DNA of 45,873 nucleotides from Desulforapulum sp034007745 (lineage in GTDB: Bacteria; Desulfobacterota; Desulfobacteria; Desulfobacterales; Desulfobacteraceae), in the NCBI GenBank assembly GCA_034007745.1, contig JAVEQI010000029.1, forward strand, positions 1 to 45,873, in the 5' to 3' direction. Every line of letters begins with the position of its first letter. Position 1 is the first letter of the stretch. Positions 7,334 through 15,067 of this stretch are shown in pieces. A program made the position numbers and the translations under genes. The notes under the pieces are model-generated. The model did no database searches. It was not told where the DNA came from and worked only from the letters and a program-made list of their open reading frames with translations.

Positions 7334-8911
7334 ATGAAACGCAGGACAACAATAGATTTATTACAGGATTCATCCAGGCTCTGGGATATTATCGTCATCG
7401 GCGGCGGCGCCACAGGGCTTGGTGCCGGGGTGGATGCCGCCTCAAGGGGATACTCAACCCTTGTGCTTGAACAGGCTGACTTTGCAGAAGCGACCTCGAG
7501 TCGAAGCACCAAGCTTGTCCACGGAGGCGTGCGCTATCTTCAGCAGGGCAATATAGCCCTTGTGATGGATGCCCTGAAGGAAAGGGGGCTCCTGCTCAGG
7601 AACGCTCCCCACCTTGTGTACAACCAGGCCTTTGTGGTACCGGATTACAGGTGGTGGGAACGTCCCTTTTACGGGGTCGGTCTCAAGCTTTACGATGTTC
7701 TGGCAGGTCAGCTGGGATTCGGGCCATCCAGGATACTTTCTAAAAAAGAGACCCTGGATCGCATCCCCACCCTTAAAACCGAAGGCCTCAAGGGCGGTGT
7801 GATCTACCATGACGGCCAGTTTGACGATGCAAGGCTTGCCGTCACCCTTGCCCGAACCATGGAGGGCCTGGGGCAGTTTCCCGTCAACCACATGAAGGTT
7901 GAATCCCTAATCAAGGACAACAGCGGGTTCATCAGGGGGGTTACGGCCCGGGATCAACTCACGGGTCGGAGAACAGGTCAGATCTTTTCCCTTAAATCAA
8001 GGGTGGTGATCAATGCCACGGGCATCTTTGTCGACAATGTCCGCAGGATGGACGACCCCGCATCCCTTGCCATGATCTCCCCCAGCCAGGGTATCCATCT
8101 CATCCTTGACCGATCGTTTGCCCCGGGGGATTCTGCCATCATGGTTCCCCACACGGATGACGGCCGGGTGATCTTTATCGTTCCCTGGCATGATCGTGTC
8201 ATTGTGGGAACCACGGACACACCAATCCGGGAACCCGTGATGGAGCCTGTTCCTCTGCCTGAAGAGATAGAGTTTCTCCTGACCCATGCGGCCCGTTATC
8301 TTTCCAAGGTTCCCCTGGCAAAGGATGTGCTCAGTGTGTTTGCCGGGATTCGTCCCCTGATCTCAGGCGACCACGCCCGGGGAAACACATCGTCCCTGTC
8401 CCGGGACCACCACCTGACCATCTCTCCCACGGGCCTTGTGACCATTGCAGGAGGGAAATGGACCACCTACCGGAGAATGGCCGAGGACACAATCGACAAC
8501 GCCGCCCGCCTTGGTAATCTGATATTTAGACCCTCGGTAACCCAGGACCTTCACCTCCATGGCTGGACTAAAGAGGGTGATATCAACGATCATATGCATG
8601 TTTACGGCAGCTATGCAGACGAGGTGCGGGCCCTGGCTGGAGAATTTCCCGATCTTACACAACCCATGCACCCGAGTCTTCCCTACACAGGGCTTGAGGT
8701 TGTCTGGGCTGTTCGCCATGAATATGCATTGACCCTTGCCGATGTGCTTGCCAGAAGGACCCGTTCCCTTGTTCTCCATGCCCGGGCCAGTATGGAGATT
8801 GCGCCGGGGGTTGCCGCTATCATGGCAGGGGAATTAAAAAAAGACAAGGCCTGGGAAAACGACCAGGTCAACGAATTTCTTGCACTTGCACAAAACTACA
8901 TTGTGCCTTAA
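7334..8911 (+). CDS. glpD: FAD-dependent glycerol-3-phosphate dehydrogenase
   Basis: This 525-residue flavoprotein oxidises sn-glycerol 3-phosphate to dihydroxyacetone phosphate and passes electrons to the quinone pool at the inner membrane. The FAD motif GGGATG occupies residues 23-28 (DIIVIGGGATGLG), followed by TSSRSTKLVHGGVRYL, the FAD-linked GlpD signature. Downstream segments FIVPWHDRVIVGTTD and FAGIRPL are also family features, and the C-terminal GlpD-type helical domain is complete. ATG 7334 is chosen; an in-frame TTG at 7304 would add ten unlike residues. No glycerol kinase or facilitator lies next to it, so its substrate probably comes from lipid turnover or a distant glp locus. Confidence 0.9.
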   Translation: MKRRTTIDLLQDSSRLWDIIVIGGGATGLGAGVDAASRGYSTLVLEQADFAEATSSRSTKLVHGGVRYLQQGNIALVMDALKERGLLLRNAPHLVYNQAFVVPDYRWWERPFYGVGLKLYDVLAGQLGFGPSRILSKKETLDRIPTLKTEGLKGGVIYHDGQFDDARLAVTLARTMEGLGQFPVNHMKVESLIKDNSGFIRGVTARDQLTGRRTGQIFSLKSRVVINATGIFVDNVRRMDDPASLAMISPSQGIHLILDRSFAPGDSAIMVPHTDDGRVIFIVPWHDRVIVGTTDTPIREPVMEPVPLPEEIEFLLTHAARYLSKVPLAKDVLSVFAGIRPLISGDHARGNTSSLSRDHHLTISPTGLVTIAGGKWTTYRRMAEDTIDNAARLGNLIFRPSVTQDLHLHGWTKEGDINDHMHVYGSYADEVRALAGEFPDLTQPMHPSLPYTGLEVVWAVRHEYALTLADVLARRTRSLVLHARASMEIAPGVAAIMAGELKKDKAWENDQVNEFLALAQNYIVP

Positions 8912-9075
8912 AGCCATGCCCATGCTGCCGATCCTGCTCGTTCCGGTTATCCCCATTAAGACAGGATTAATCCGGGACAATTCCTGCATCTCTCAACCAA
9001 TCAAAGTGTTACTATTGCAATGTTTATTTGATATGATCATTACAAAATGAGAATTTCCATATCCCAAATTCGGCC

Positions 9076-9104
9076 TTGACTTCAGACAGGCATGAAAATA
9101 TACT
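9076..9104 (+). promoter_or_regulatory. sigma-70-type promoter of the small gene at 9158
   Basis: TTGACT (9076-9081) and TATACT (9099-9104) are separated by 17 bp, near the consensus. Transcription would begin around 9111, leaving a leader of about 47 nt before the ATG at 9158. Confidence 0.65.
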
Positions 9105-9157
9105 TTAGCCCTACAGAACAGAAAAGAAACTAAAATCCCCTTGTGGAGGAATCTACC

Positions 9158-9472
9158 ATGTACGAAATCATCGCAACTCCTGAAGAGTATCAAATTGACG
9201 ATCTGATCCAGGGAACCGGAAATGCCCCGATTAGTTTTTCGGGTAAAGAGAGAAAAAAATGGGCTGCAGAAATTGATGCCTTCAGCCAGAAGCTTGTTCA
9301 ATTCACAGAAAAATCCCGGGAGCTTTCCAGGTTGTTTAAGGGGAACGCTTCCATCACAGCAACTCCAGCTTCCTTAAAAACACTTAAGATTCAGCTTTTT
9401 ATAATAAATGACAGCCTTAATACTGCCCTTGAAATTTCAAAAAAGCTCGAGGCAGACATAGTTCCAAAATAA
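9158..9472 (+). CDS. small protein of unknown function
   Basis: This is a 104-residue soluble, mostly helical protein beginning MYEIIATPEEYQ. No recognised family motif, signal peptide or membrane segment is visible. The second half (residues about 45-104) is amphipathic and could form a helical hairpin. The start at 9158 is supported by GTGGAGGA ahead of it, and a good promoter lies at 9076-9104, so the gene is probably expressed as its own unit. It sits between glpD and a hairpin-rich spacer before lon. Function not inferred. Confidence 0.65.
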   Translation: MYEIIATPEEYQIDDLIQGTGNAPISFSGKERKKWAAEIDAFSQKLVQFTEKSRELSRLFKGNASITATPASLKTLKIQLFIINDSLNTALEISKKLEADIVPK

Positions 9473-9765
9473 TCCCTTTTCTGGCCGAACTATCATTCCG
9501 CCCCTTTGGTTATCCTGCCCGGAACCGCAAAACATCGGGGGTCGCTTTCACACTTCTTAATGCTTTCGACCCTTTGGTTTTAAACGTTCCGGGCAGGGCA
9601 AACCCACTTAACCGCAAATTGTCTGAGGGAGGCACGACCGAGTTTTTGCGGTTTGGGTTTGCCCTGGCCGAAAACCCCCCGACTTTCTTCGTTCAGCAAG
9701 GGGATACAGATTGCCACATCTAGTATAAAATCAAAATTAGAATTGCTGTTCCCACCAAGGATAAC
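9473..9765. other. gene-free spacer with two back-to-back long hairpins
   Basis: The 368 bp between the small gene and lon hold no open frame of note. Two palindromes lie end to end: arms CCTGCCCGGAAC (9514-9525) and GTTCCGGGCAGG (9586-9597), perfect over 12 bp; and GGGCAAACCC plus AACCGCAAA (9596-9618) against TTTGCGGTT plus GGGTTTGCCC (9645-9664). The second starts inside the last bases of the first. Neither is followed by a T-tract. A copy of a dispersed repeat follows at 9722-9748, then the lon promoter. Confidence 0.7.
9722..9748 (+). repeat. dispersed 27-bp repeat, copy 1
   Basis: AGTATAAAATC followed by AAAATTAGAATTGCTG. It matches the reverse complement of 13157-13183 at 25 of 27 positions, and its last 18 bases equal 13203-13220. 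It sits in the lon upstream spacer and resembles the end of a small mobile element. Confidence 0.7.
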
Positions 9766-9794
9766 TTGACACACAATTTATGCGTGACTACTCT
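9766..9794 (+). promoter_or_regulatory. candidate lon promoter
   Basis: TTGACA (9766-9771) is a perfect -35 box; TACTCT (9789-9794), 17 bp downstream, is a weaker -10 box. It lies about 47 bp before the lon start codon. I see no clear heat-shock-type promoter, though one cannot be excluded by eye. Confidence 0.5.
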
Positions 9795-9840
9795 ACCACA
9801 ATGTTCATGTTAAAAATTTAATTTTTAAATGGAGGTTACA

Positions 9841-12255
9841 ATGGGTGATCAAGACTCCATCATTCCTGAAGTTATGAACGAAGAGAGCGATGATAATAAG
9901 AAAAACCAGTCCCAAAACCAGCCGGGGACACTGGCACTTCCCCAGAATATTCTGCCGGACAAACTTTACATCATGCCCATGATGGAACGACCCTTTTTCC
10001 CTGCCCAGGCCCAGCCGATAATGGTCAACAAGGCACGCTGGAAAGAAACTTTGAAACGGGTGGGTATGTCAGGCCATATGGTTATGGGACTATCCTATGT
10101 GGAAAAACTTGATGATGGAAACCTTACCACGGATCTTTTTTCAGAAATGGGCTGTGTTGTCCAACTCCACCATATCCAGGAGGCAGATGATAAGATTCAA
10201 TTTCTGGCCCAGGGATTAAAAAGGTTCAAAATAGTCAAGTGGATCAGCAAAAAACCTCCCTACATGGCCCTTGTGAACTATCCCAAGAGCCCAGAGGAGG
10301 ATGAAGACAGGCTCAAGGCATACTCGATTACTGTGATAAAGGCGATCAAGGATCTTCTGCCTTTAAATCCCCTTTATAATGAAGAACTCAAGAACTACCT
10401 CTCAAGGTTCACCCCCAACGAACCGTCACTTCTCTCCGATTTTGCAGCCACAATCACCTCGGCCACGGGCAAAGAACTCCAGGAGATACTGGATATAATA
10501 CCCATCACAAAGCGCATGGACAGGGTGCTTCTCCTTCTCAAAAAAGAGATTGAGATGCTTAAAATGCAGCAGGAGATCGGCCAGGAGGTTAACCGCAAGG
10601 TCAGCGAAAACCAGAGGAAATTTTTCCTCAGGGAGCAGCTCAAGATCATTCAAAAGGAGCTTGGACTCTCCAAGGATGACAAGACGGCCGAGGTGGAGAA
10701 ATTCACCAAAAGACTCGAAGGGATGACCGTGCCCGAACACGTACAGGAAAAAATCGACGATGAAATAGAGAAGATGAAGGTACTTGAAACAGGGTCGGCC
10801 GAGTACGGGGTTACGAGAAACTACCTTGACTGGCTCACCTCAGTTCCCTGGGGAATCTATTCAGACGACAGTCTTGACCTTGACCTTGCAAAAGAGATCC
10901 TGGACCGGGACCACGACGCCCTTGATGATGTCAAGGACAGGATCATCGAGTTTCTGGCAGTAGGAGCCTTTAAAAAAGAAGTGTCCGGCTCCATCCTTCT
11001 GCTGGTCGGCCCCCCTGGTGTGGGTAAAACTTCCATTGGAAAATCTATTGCAGAGGCCCTTGGTCGAAAGTTTTTCAGGTTCAGCCTCGGGGGAATGAGG
11101 GATGAGGCTGAAATAAAAGGCCACAGGCGAACCTATATTGGCGCACTTCCGGGAAAGCTTGTCCATGCACTGAAGAACGCAAAGACATCCAACCCGGTTA
11201 TCATGCTCGATGAAATCGACAAGATAGGCATGTCATTCCAGGGAGATCCGGCTTCAGCCCTGCTTGAAGTGCTTGACCCGGAACAAAACGAAAATTTCCT
11301 TGACCACTACCTGGATCTTACCCTGGATCTGTCAAAGGTGCTGTTCATATGCACGGCCAACCAGTTAGACACCATTCCGCCACCCCTTCTTGACCGGATG
11401 GATGCCATCCGCCTTTCAGGATACATCAGCAAGGAAAAGGTGGACATTGCCAGGAACCACCTCTGGCCCAGGCTTTTAAAACGATCCGGGCTTAAATCAA
11501 AACAGCTCAAAATCTCCGATGCAGCCATACGCCAGATCACCGAAGGATATGCAAGGGAGGCAGGGGTCAGAAACCTTGAAAAACACCTTGCCAGGATCGT
11601 CAGAAAGTCCATTGTCAAACTCATGCGGGAACCTGGGATAGAGCAGAGTGTCTCGTTGAGAAACCTTGAGGATCTCATTGGTAAACCCACATTCCCAAAG
11701 GAACTCTCCATAACTGGAAAGGGTGTTGTTACAGGGCTTGCCTGGACCGCCATGGGCGGTGCAACCCTGAGCATTGAAGCTGTAAAGGTGCATTCAAAAG
11801 CCAAAGGATTTAAACTCACGGGACAGCTTGGGGAGGTAATGCAGGAATCGGCTGAAATTGCCTACAGCTACATCTCGTCAAACCTGAAAAAATTCAAGGG
11901 AGATCGCAAGTTTTTCGACAGTGCATTCATCCATCTCCACGTCCCAGAAGGTGCAACACCCAAGGACGGCCCAAGTGCAGGCGTTACCATGGCAACGGCC
12001 CTCCTGTCCATGGTATTGGGAAAAAAGATCGATCGCTCCATTGCAATGACAGGCGAGCTGACCCTCACGGGCCAGGTGCTTCCGGTCGGAGGAATCAGGG
12101 AAAAGATCATTGCCGCAAGAAGGGTAAAGATCTTTGACATCATTCTTCCAAGCGCAAACCAAAAGGATTTTGACGAGCTTCCAGATCACATCAAAGAGGG
12201 GGTTACGGTCCACTTTGCCAAAACCTACAGGGATGTTGCAAAGGTGGTGTTCTGA
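9841..12255 (+). CDS. lon: ATP-dependent Lon protease
   Basis: This 804-residue cytoplasmic protease degrades misfolded and regulatory proteins. An N-terminal substrate-binding domain (about 45-250) is followed by a coiled region, an AAA module with Walker A GPPGVGKT starting at residue 390 and Walker B VIMLDEIDKI, and a C-terminal protease domain with the catalytic dyad S712 (DGPSAG) and K755 (GGIREK). The length fits Lon. ATG 9841 is chosen over the in-frame ATG at 9829 because GGAGG lies between them at the right distance. The chain starts with a polar, Glu/Asp/Asn/Gln-rich tail that is longer than usual. It is the first gene after a repeat-rich spacer. Confidence 0.95.
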   Translation: MGDQDSIIPEVMNEESDDNKKNQSQNQPGTLALPQNILPDKLYIMPMMERPFFPAQAQPIMVNKARWKETLKRVGMSGHMVMGLSYVEKLDDGNLTTDLFSEMGCVVQLHHIQEADDKIQFLAQGLKRFKIVKWISKKPPYMALVNYPKSPEEDEDRLKAYSITVIKAIKDLLPLNPLYNEELKNYLSRFTPNEPSLLSDFAATITSATGKELQEILDIIPITKRMDRVLLLLKKEIEMLKMQQEIGQEVNRKVSENQRKFFLREQLKIIQKELGLSKDDKTAEVEKFTKRLEGMTVPEHVQEKIDDEIEKMKVLETGSAEYGVTRNYLDWLTSVPWGIYSDDSLDLDLAKEILDRDHDALDDVKDRIIEFLAVGAFKKEVSGSILLLVGPPGVGKTSIGKSIAEALGRKFFRFSLGGMRDEAEIKGHRRTYIGALPGKLVHALKNAKTSNPVIMLDEIDKIGMSFQGDPASALLEVLDPEQNENFLDHYLDLTLDLSKVLFICTANQLDTIPPPLLDRMDAIRLSGYISKEKVDIARNHLWPRLLKRSGLKSKQLKISDAAIRQITEGYAREAGVRNLEKHLARIVRKSIVKLMREPGIEQSVSLRNLEDLIGKPTFPKELSITGKGVVTGLAWTAMGGATLSIEAVKVHSKAKGFKLTGQLGEVMQESAEIAYSYISSNLKKFKGDRKFFDSAFIHLHVPEGATPKDGPSAGVTMATALLSMVLGKKIDRSIAMTGELTLTGQVLPVGGIREKIIAARRVKIFDIILPSANQKDFDELPDHIKEGVTVHFAKTYRDVAKVVF

Positions 12256-12316
12256 CCACTCCCCATAAGCTATAAAACCTGTCCCCATTTCCATTTTTTA
12301 AAAAAAGGAGTATCCC

Positions 12317-12994
12317 ATGCGATTAAAATATTTTTCCCATTCAGCCTTTCAGATCACCACAGACTCAGGGCTTGTGATACTGATAGACCCCTTTCTTGAC
12401 GATAACCCCACATCGCCGATAACTTCGGATAAGGTAAAGGCTGATTTCATTGTGCTGACCCATGCCCATGGGGATCATGTGGGGGATTCCTTTAAGATTG
12501 CCAAACGGTGCGACTCCCTGTTTATCTGCGTTAACGAGCTTGCAAACTATTGCATTTCAAAGGGGTTCCGGGCCCACAACATGCATATTGGCGGTTCCCA
12601 CAAGTTTGATTTCGGCACCCTTAAATTCACCATTGCCCACCACGGCTCCATGACTCCGGACAACACCTATGGCGGCGAACCAGCGGGAGTAATCCTGTCC
12701 ATTGACGGAAAAACCTTATACCACACTGGGGACACTGGGCTTTTCTACGACATGAAACTGATCGGAGAAATGACCCCCATTGATTATATGCTTCTGCCCA
12801 TCGGGGACAATTTCACCATGGGCATCACCGATGCGGTCAAGGCAGTTGAGCTTGCCGATCCAGATGTCGCCATTCCCATGCACTACAATACTTTTCCGGT
12901 TATTGAGGCAGACCCCCTTGAATTTAAACAAAGAATAGAGAAGATAGGGAAACGATCAATCGTCATGAAATTTGGTGACGAAATAGATCTCTAA
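12317..12994 (+). CDS. UPF0173-type metal-dependent hydrolase, metallo-beta-lactamase fold
   Basis: This 225-residue protein has the metal-binding HxHxDH motif (LTHAHGDHVGD), a downstream HHG segment, the bridging Asp in HTGDTGLF and a C-terminal His in MHYNTFP, all in the order expected of the beta-lactamase superfamily, UlaG-like/UPF0173 branch. It should be a cytoplasmic hydrolase; the substrate is unknown in this branch. AAGGAG precedes the ATG. It lies 61 bp after lon in the same direction and may share its transcript. A strong terminator follows at 13085-13134. Confidence 0.88.
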   Translation: MRLKYFSHSAFQITTDSGLVILIDPFLDDNPTSPITSDKVKADFIVLTHAHGDHVGDSFKIAKRCDSLFICVNELANYCISKGFRAHNMHIGGSHKFDFGTLKFTIAHHGSMTPDNTYGGEPAGVILSIDGKTLYHTGDTGLFYDMKLIGEMTPIDYMLLPIGDNFTMGITDAVKAVELADPDVAIPMHYNTFPVIEADPLEFKQRIEKIGKRSIVMKFGDEIDL

Positions 12995-13029
12995 CAGGGA
13001 GGCAGGCATGATGTGACCCACAAACAAAG

Positions 13030-13044
13030 CACAAGCCTGACCCC
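13030..13044 (-). repeat. half-site of the REP-like palindrome found at 39517-39603
   Basis: CACAAGCCTGACCCC is identical over 15 bases to the reverse complement of the left arm end of the long palindrome at 39517-39603. Only one arm is present here. It lies in the spacer after the UPF0173 gene. Confidence 0.55.
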
Positions 13045-13084
13045 CTACCCCATAGATTTCCCCATCAAACCATCTATTATAACA

Positions 13085-13134
13085 AAAGGCCTACACCAGG
13101 ACGTCCTCCTTCTGGTGTGGGCCTTTCTTTTTTT
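13085..13134 (+). terminator. strong rho-independent terminator
   Basis: AAAGGCCTACACCAG pairs with CTGGTGTGGGCCTTT (one mismatch pair) around a 12-base loop, followed by CTTTTTTTTT. It closes the lon/UPF0173 transcription unit. Confidence 0.88.
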
Positions 13135-13156
13135 GTCAACTCGGACCTCTCCATGG

Positions 13157-13220
13157 CAGTAATTCTAATTTTGATTTTACACTAAAGGCAACAATCTGAA
13201 ATTCAAAATTAGAATTGCTG
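13157..13220. repeat. inverted pair of the dispersed repeat, MITE-like
   Basis: CAGTAATTCTAATTTTGA (13157-13174) and TCAAAATTAGAATTGCTG (13203-13220) are inverted copies with one mismatch over 18 bp, 28 bp apart. The left copy extends to 13183 and matches 9722-9748. The 64-bp unit looks like a tiny non-autonomous element with terminal inverted repeats. Confidence 0.65.
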
Positions 13221-13282
13221 CTTGATGAGAGTATAACTGGAAAAAAAAAATACTGTATGCTATAGGCGTTCAGGTTGTAGAG

Positions 13283-13435
13283 TATGCCTCCAACTATATT
13301 TACTATAGACCATGAGGAGATGTACCGGCCACGGCCACTTCAATTTTTTCGAAGGCTGCTGTCTTTAGGACCGCAAATACTTAGATTGTGTCTTCGGTTT
13401 GCGGAGGCATAGAACACAATCAACATTTCAGGAGG
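13283..13435 (+). promoter_or_regulatory. structured 5' leader of the AGCS symporter gene
   Basis: The spacer 13135-13439 has no gene. Its 3' part can form three helices: A, TATGCCTCC (13283-13291) with GGAGGCATA (13403-13411); B, CCGCAAA (13371-13377) with TTTGCGG (13398-13404); C, GATTGTGT (13384-13391) with ACACAATC (13414-13421). B and C interlock as an H-type pseudoknot, while A competes with B for 13403-13404. Helix C ends nine bases before the AGGAGG ribosome site (13430-13435). This could regulate translation of the transporter; no known riboswitch consensus is recognised. Confidence 0.4.
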
Positions 13436-13439
13436 AATT

Positions 13440-14789
13440 ATGGAGAGTTTAGATGTAATTGTGAGCAAAATAAATGCTTTTGCCTGGGGACCACCAATGC
13501 TCATCTTACTTGTCGGTACAGGATTTTGGCTGACATTTAATCTACGGGGCCTGCAGTTTACAAAGCTTGGACACGCTCTTTATCTGGCTCTGATTAAACG
13601 CAAAGAAGATGATGATGAACCGGGAGATATCACCCATTTCCAGGCACTGATGACAGCATTGGCTGCAACAGTCGGGACGGGTAATATTGCCGGTGTTGCA
13701 ACAGCTATAGCCATTGGTGGACCAGGAGCAATGTTCTGGATGTGGGTTACAGGCCTTGTAGGTATGGCAACCAAATATGCTGAGGCTATCCTGGCCGTTA
13801 AGTACCGCGAAGTGGATTCAAAAGGCGAGATGTGCGGTGGACCTATGTATTATATCTCCAAGGGCTTGAACCTCCCCTGGCTTGGTACCGTATTTGCCGT
13901 ATTTGCCTCCATTGCAGCATTTGGAATCGGCAACATGGTTCAGGCAAACTCAGTGGCCGATGCCGTTCAAGCAACCTTCCACGTACCTTTATGGGCAACC
14001 GGTGCTGTGCTGATGACCTTTTCAGCCATGGTAATTCTTGGTGGAATCAAATCAATTGCAAGGGTTACCAGCCTTTTGGTCCCGATTATGATCGTCTTCT
14101 ATGTTCTAGCTTCGTTATTTATAATTTTCAGCAATATAGGCGAAGTACCAGCGTCTCTCATGTTCATTGTCAAGCAGGCGTTTAATCCAACGGCCGCTGT
14201 GGGTGGCTTTACCGGGGCCACAATAATGATGGCCATTCGTTTTGGTGTTGCCCGTGGTGTTTTCTCTAATGAATCCGGGCTTGGCAGCGCCCCCATCGCC
14301 GCCGCTGCAGCCAAGACTAAAAACCCGACATCCCAGGCACTGGTCTCCATGACCCAGACCTTTATTGACACAATCATTGTCTGTACCATGACAGGGCTTG
14401 TATTGATTCTAACCGGTACGTGGTCAAACGGTGAAACCGGTGCCGCACTCACTACAACCGCATTTAACATGGGTTTTCCAGGTGGTGGTTACATCGTAAC
14501 CATTGGTATCATTCTTTTTGCCTATTCCACAATTCTAGGCTGGTGTTACTACGGCGAAAAGTCCATTGAATATCTCTTTGGCGTGAAATCTGTATTCCCC
14601 TACCGTGTAGTGTTTGTCCTCTTTATTGGTGTTGGCGCAGTGGCCAAGCTGACTCTTGTATGGAATATCTCTGATACATTAAATGGCCTTATGGCAATAC
14701 CAAACCTCATTGGTTTAATTATGTTGACCCCCGTGGTGGTATCTGAAACCAAGAAGTATTTTGGCAATAAGGAAGCTTCCAGGAAATAA
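13440..14789 (+). CDS. alanine/glycine:cation symporter (AGCS family)
   Basis: This 449-residue inner-membrane protein imports alanine and/or glycine with sodium or protons. AGCS signatures are visible: GTGFWLTFNLRGLQF near the N terminus, ALAATVGTGNIAGVATAIAIGGPGA at about 70-95, GGPMYYISKGL, and SNESGLGSAPIAAAAAKT with the family's conserved Glu near residue 278. About ten to eleven hydrophobic segments span the chain, and the length is typical. AGGAGG precedes the ATG. It is a single gene behind a structured leader and before a large palindrome (14792-14908). Which amino acid it carries cannot be read from the sequence. Confidence 0.92.
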   Translation: MESLDVIVSKINAFAWGPPMLILLVGTGFWLTFNLRGLQFTKLGHALYLALIKRKEDDDEPGDITHFQALMTALAATVGTGNIAGVATAIAIGGPGAMFWMWVTGLVGMATKYAEAILAVKYREVDSKGEMCGGPMYYISKGLNLPWLGTVFAVFASIAAFGIGNMVQANSVADAVQATFHVPLWATGAVLMTFSAMVILGGIKSIARVTSLLVPIMIVFYVLASLFIIFSNIGEVPASLMFIVKQAFNPTAAVGGFTGATIMMAIRFGVARGVFSNESGLGSAPIAAAAAKTKNPTSQALVSMTQTFIDTIIVCTMTGLVLILTGTWSNGETGAALTTTAFNMGFPGGGYIVTIGIILFAYSTILGWCYYGEKSIEYLFGVKSVFPYRVVFVLFIGVGAVAKLTLVWNISDTLNGLMAIPNLIGLIMLTPVVVSETKKYFGNKEASRK

Positions 14790-14791
14790 TA

Positions 14792-14919
14792 TACGCATAT
14801 CGTACAGAACTTTTGTTCGTTTTCAAGACGTGATGACAGGAGCATAGTGAACTATGTGCCTGTTATCACAACGAGAGAAAACGGGCAAAAGGGCAAGCAG
14901 GATGCGTAGATTGTTTTTT
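14792..14919. repeat. 117-bp imperfect palindrome with trailing T-tract
   Basis: Nested paired blocks run from TACGCAT (14792-14798) against ATGCGTA (14902-14908), through TTTTG/CAAAA, CGTTTTC/GAAAACG and CGTGAT/ATCACaACG, to ACAGG and GCATAGT around the tip GA. A T-rich run (TTGTTTTTT) follows at 14911-14919. It may be both the terminator of the AGCS gene and a mobile palindrome of the MITE or REP kind. Confidence 0.65.
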
Positions 14920-14980
14920 GGAATGTCCCCAAGTAAGAAGAGCAGCTGTTAGCGATTAGATGTTAGCTGTTAGCAACAGC

Positions 14981-15014
14981 AAAGGCCCTCTTCACCAGGT
15001 GAAGAGGGCCTTTT
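14981..15014. terminator. bidirectional hairpin terminator
   Basis: AAAGGCCCTCTTCACC and GGTGAAGAGGGCCTTT form a 16-bp perfect stem with a tight CA loop, followed by a T on plus and a few T bases on minus after the stem. It sits between the convergent AGCS and glycine-betaine units and can serve both. Confidence 0.8.
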
Positions 15015-15046
15015 AGCTGTTAAGTTAAGTAGCTGATAGCGATTAG

Positions 15047-15067
15047 CTACCTACTACCTACTACCTA
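15047..15067 (-). repeat. heptanucleotide array TAGGTAG x3 at the ProX stop codon
   Basis: Three perfect tandem copies of TAGGTAG (gene sense) begin at 15067, and the first three bases are the TAG stop of the proX gene. Related arrays lie at 30447-30481 and 43364-43384. Confidence 0.85.

Noticed and set aside
9722..9748. Integron attC-like or CRISPR repeat interpretation of AT-rich repeats and hairpins
   Set aside because: Spacing and core sites do not fit attC, and there is no regular repeat-spacer array or cas gene.
13240..13435. Glycine riboswitch ahead of the AGCS gene
   Set aside because: The conserved aptamer words are not found in the leader; the structured leader is reported without a class.
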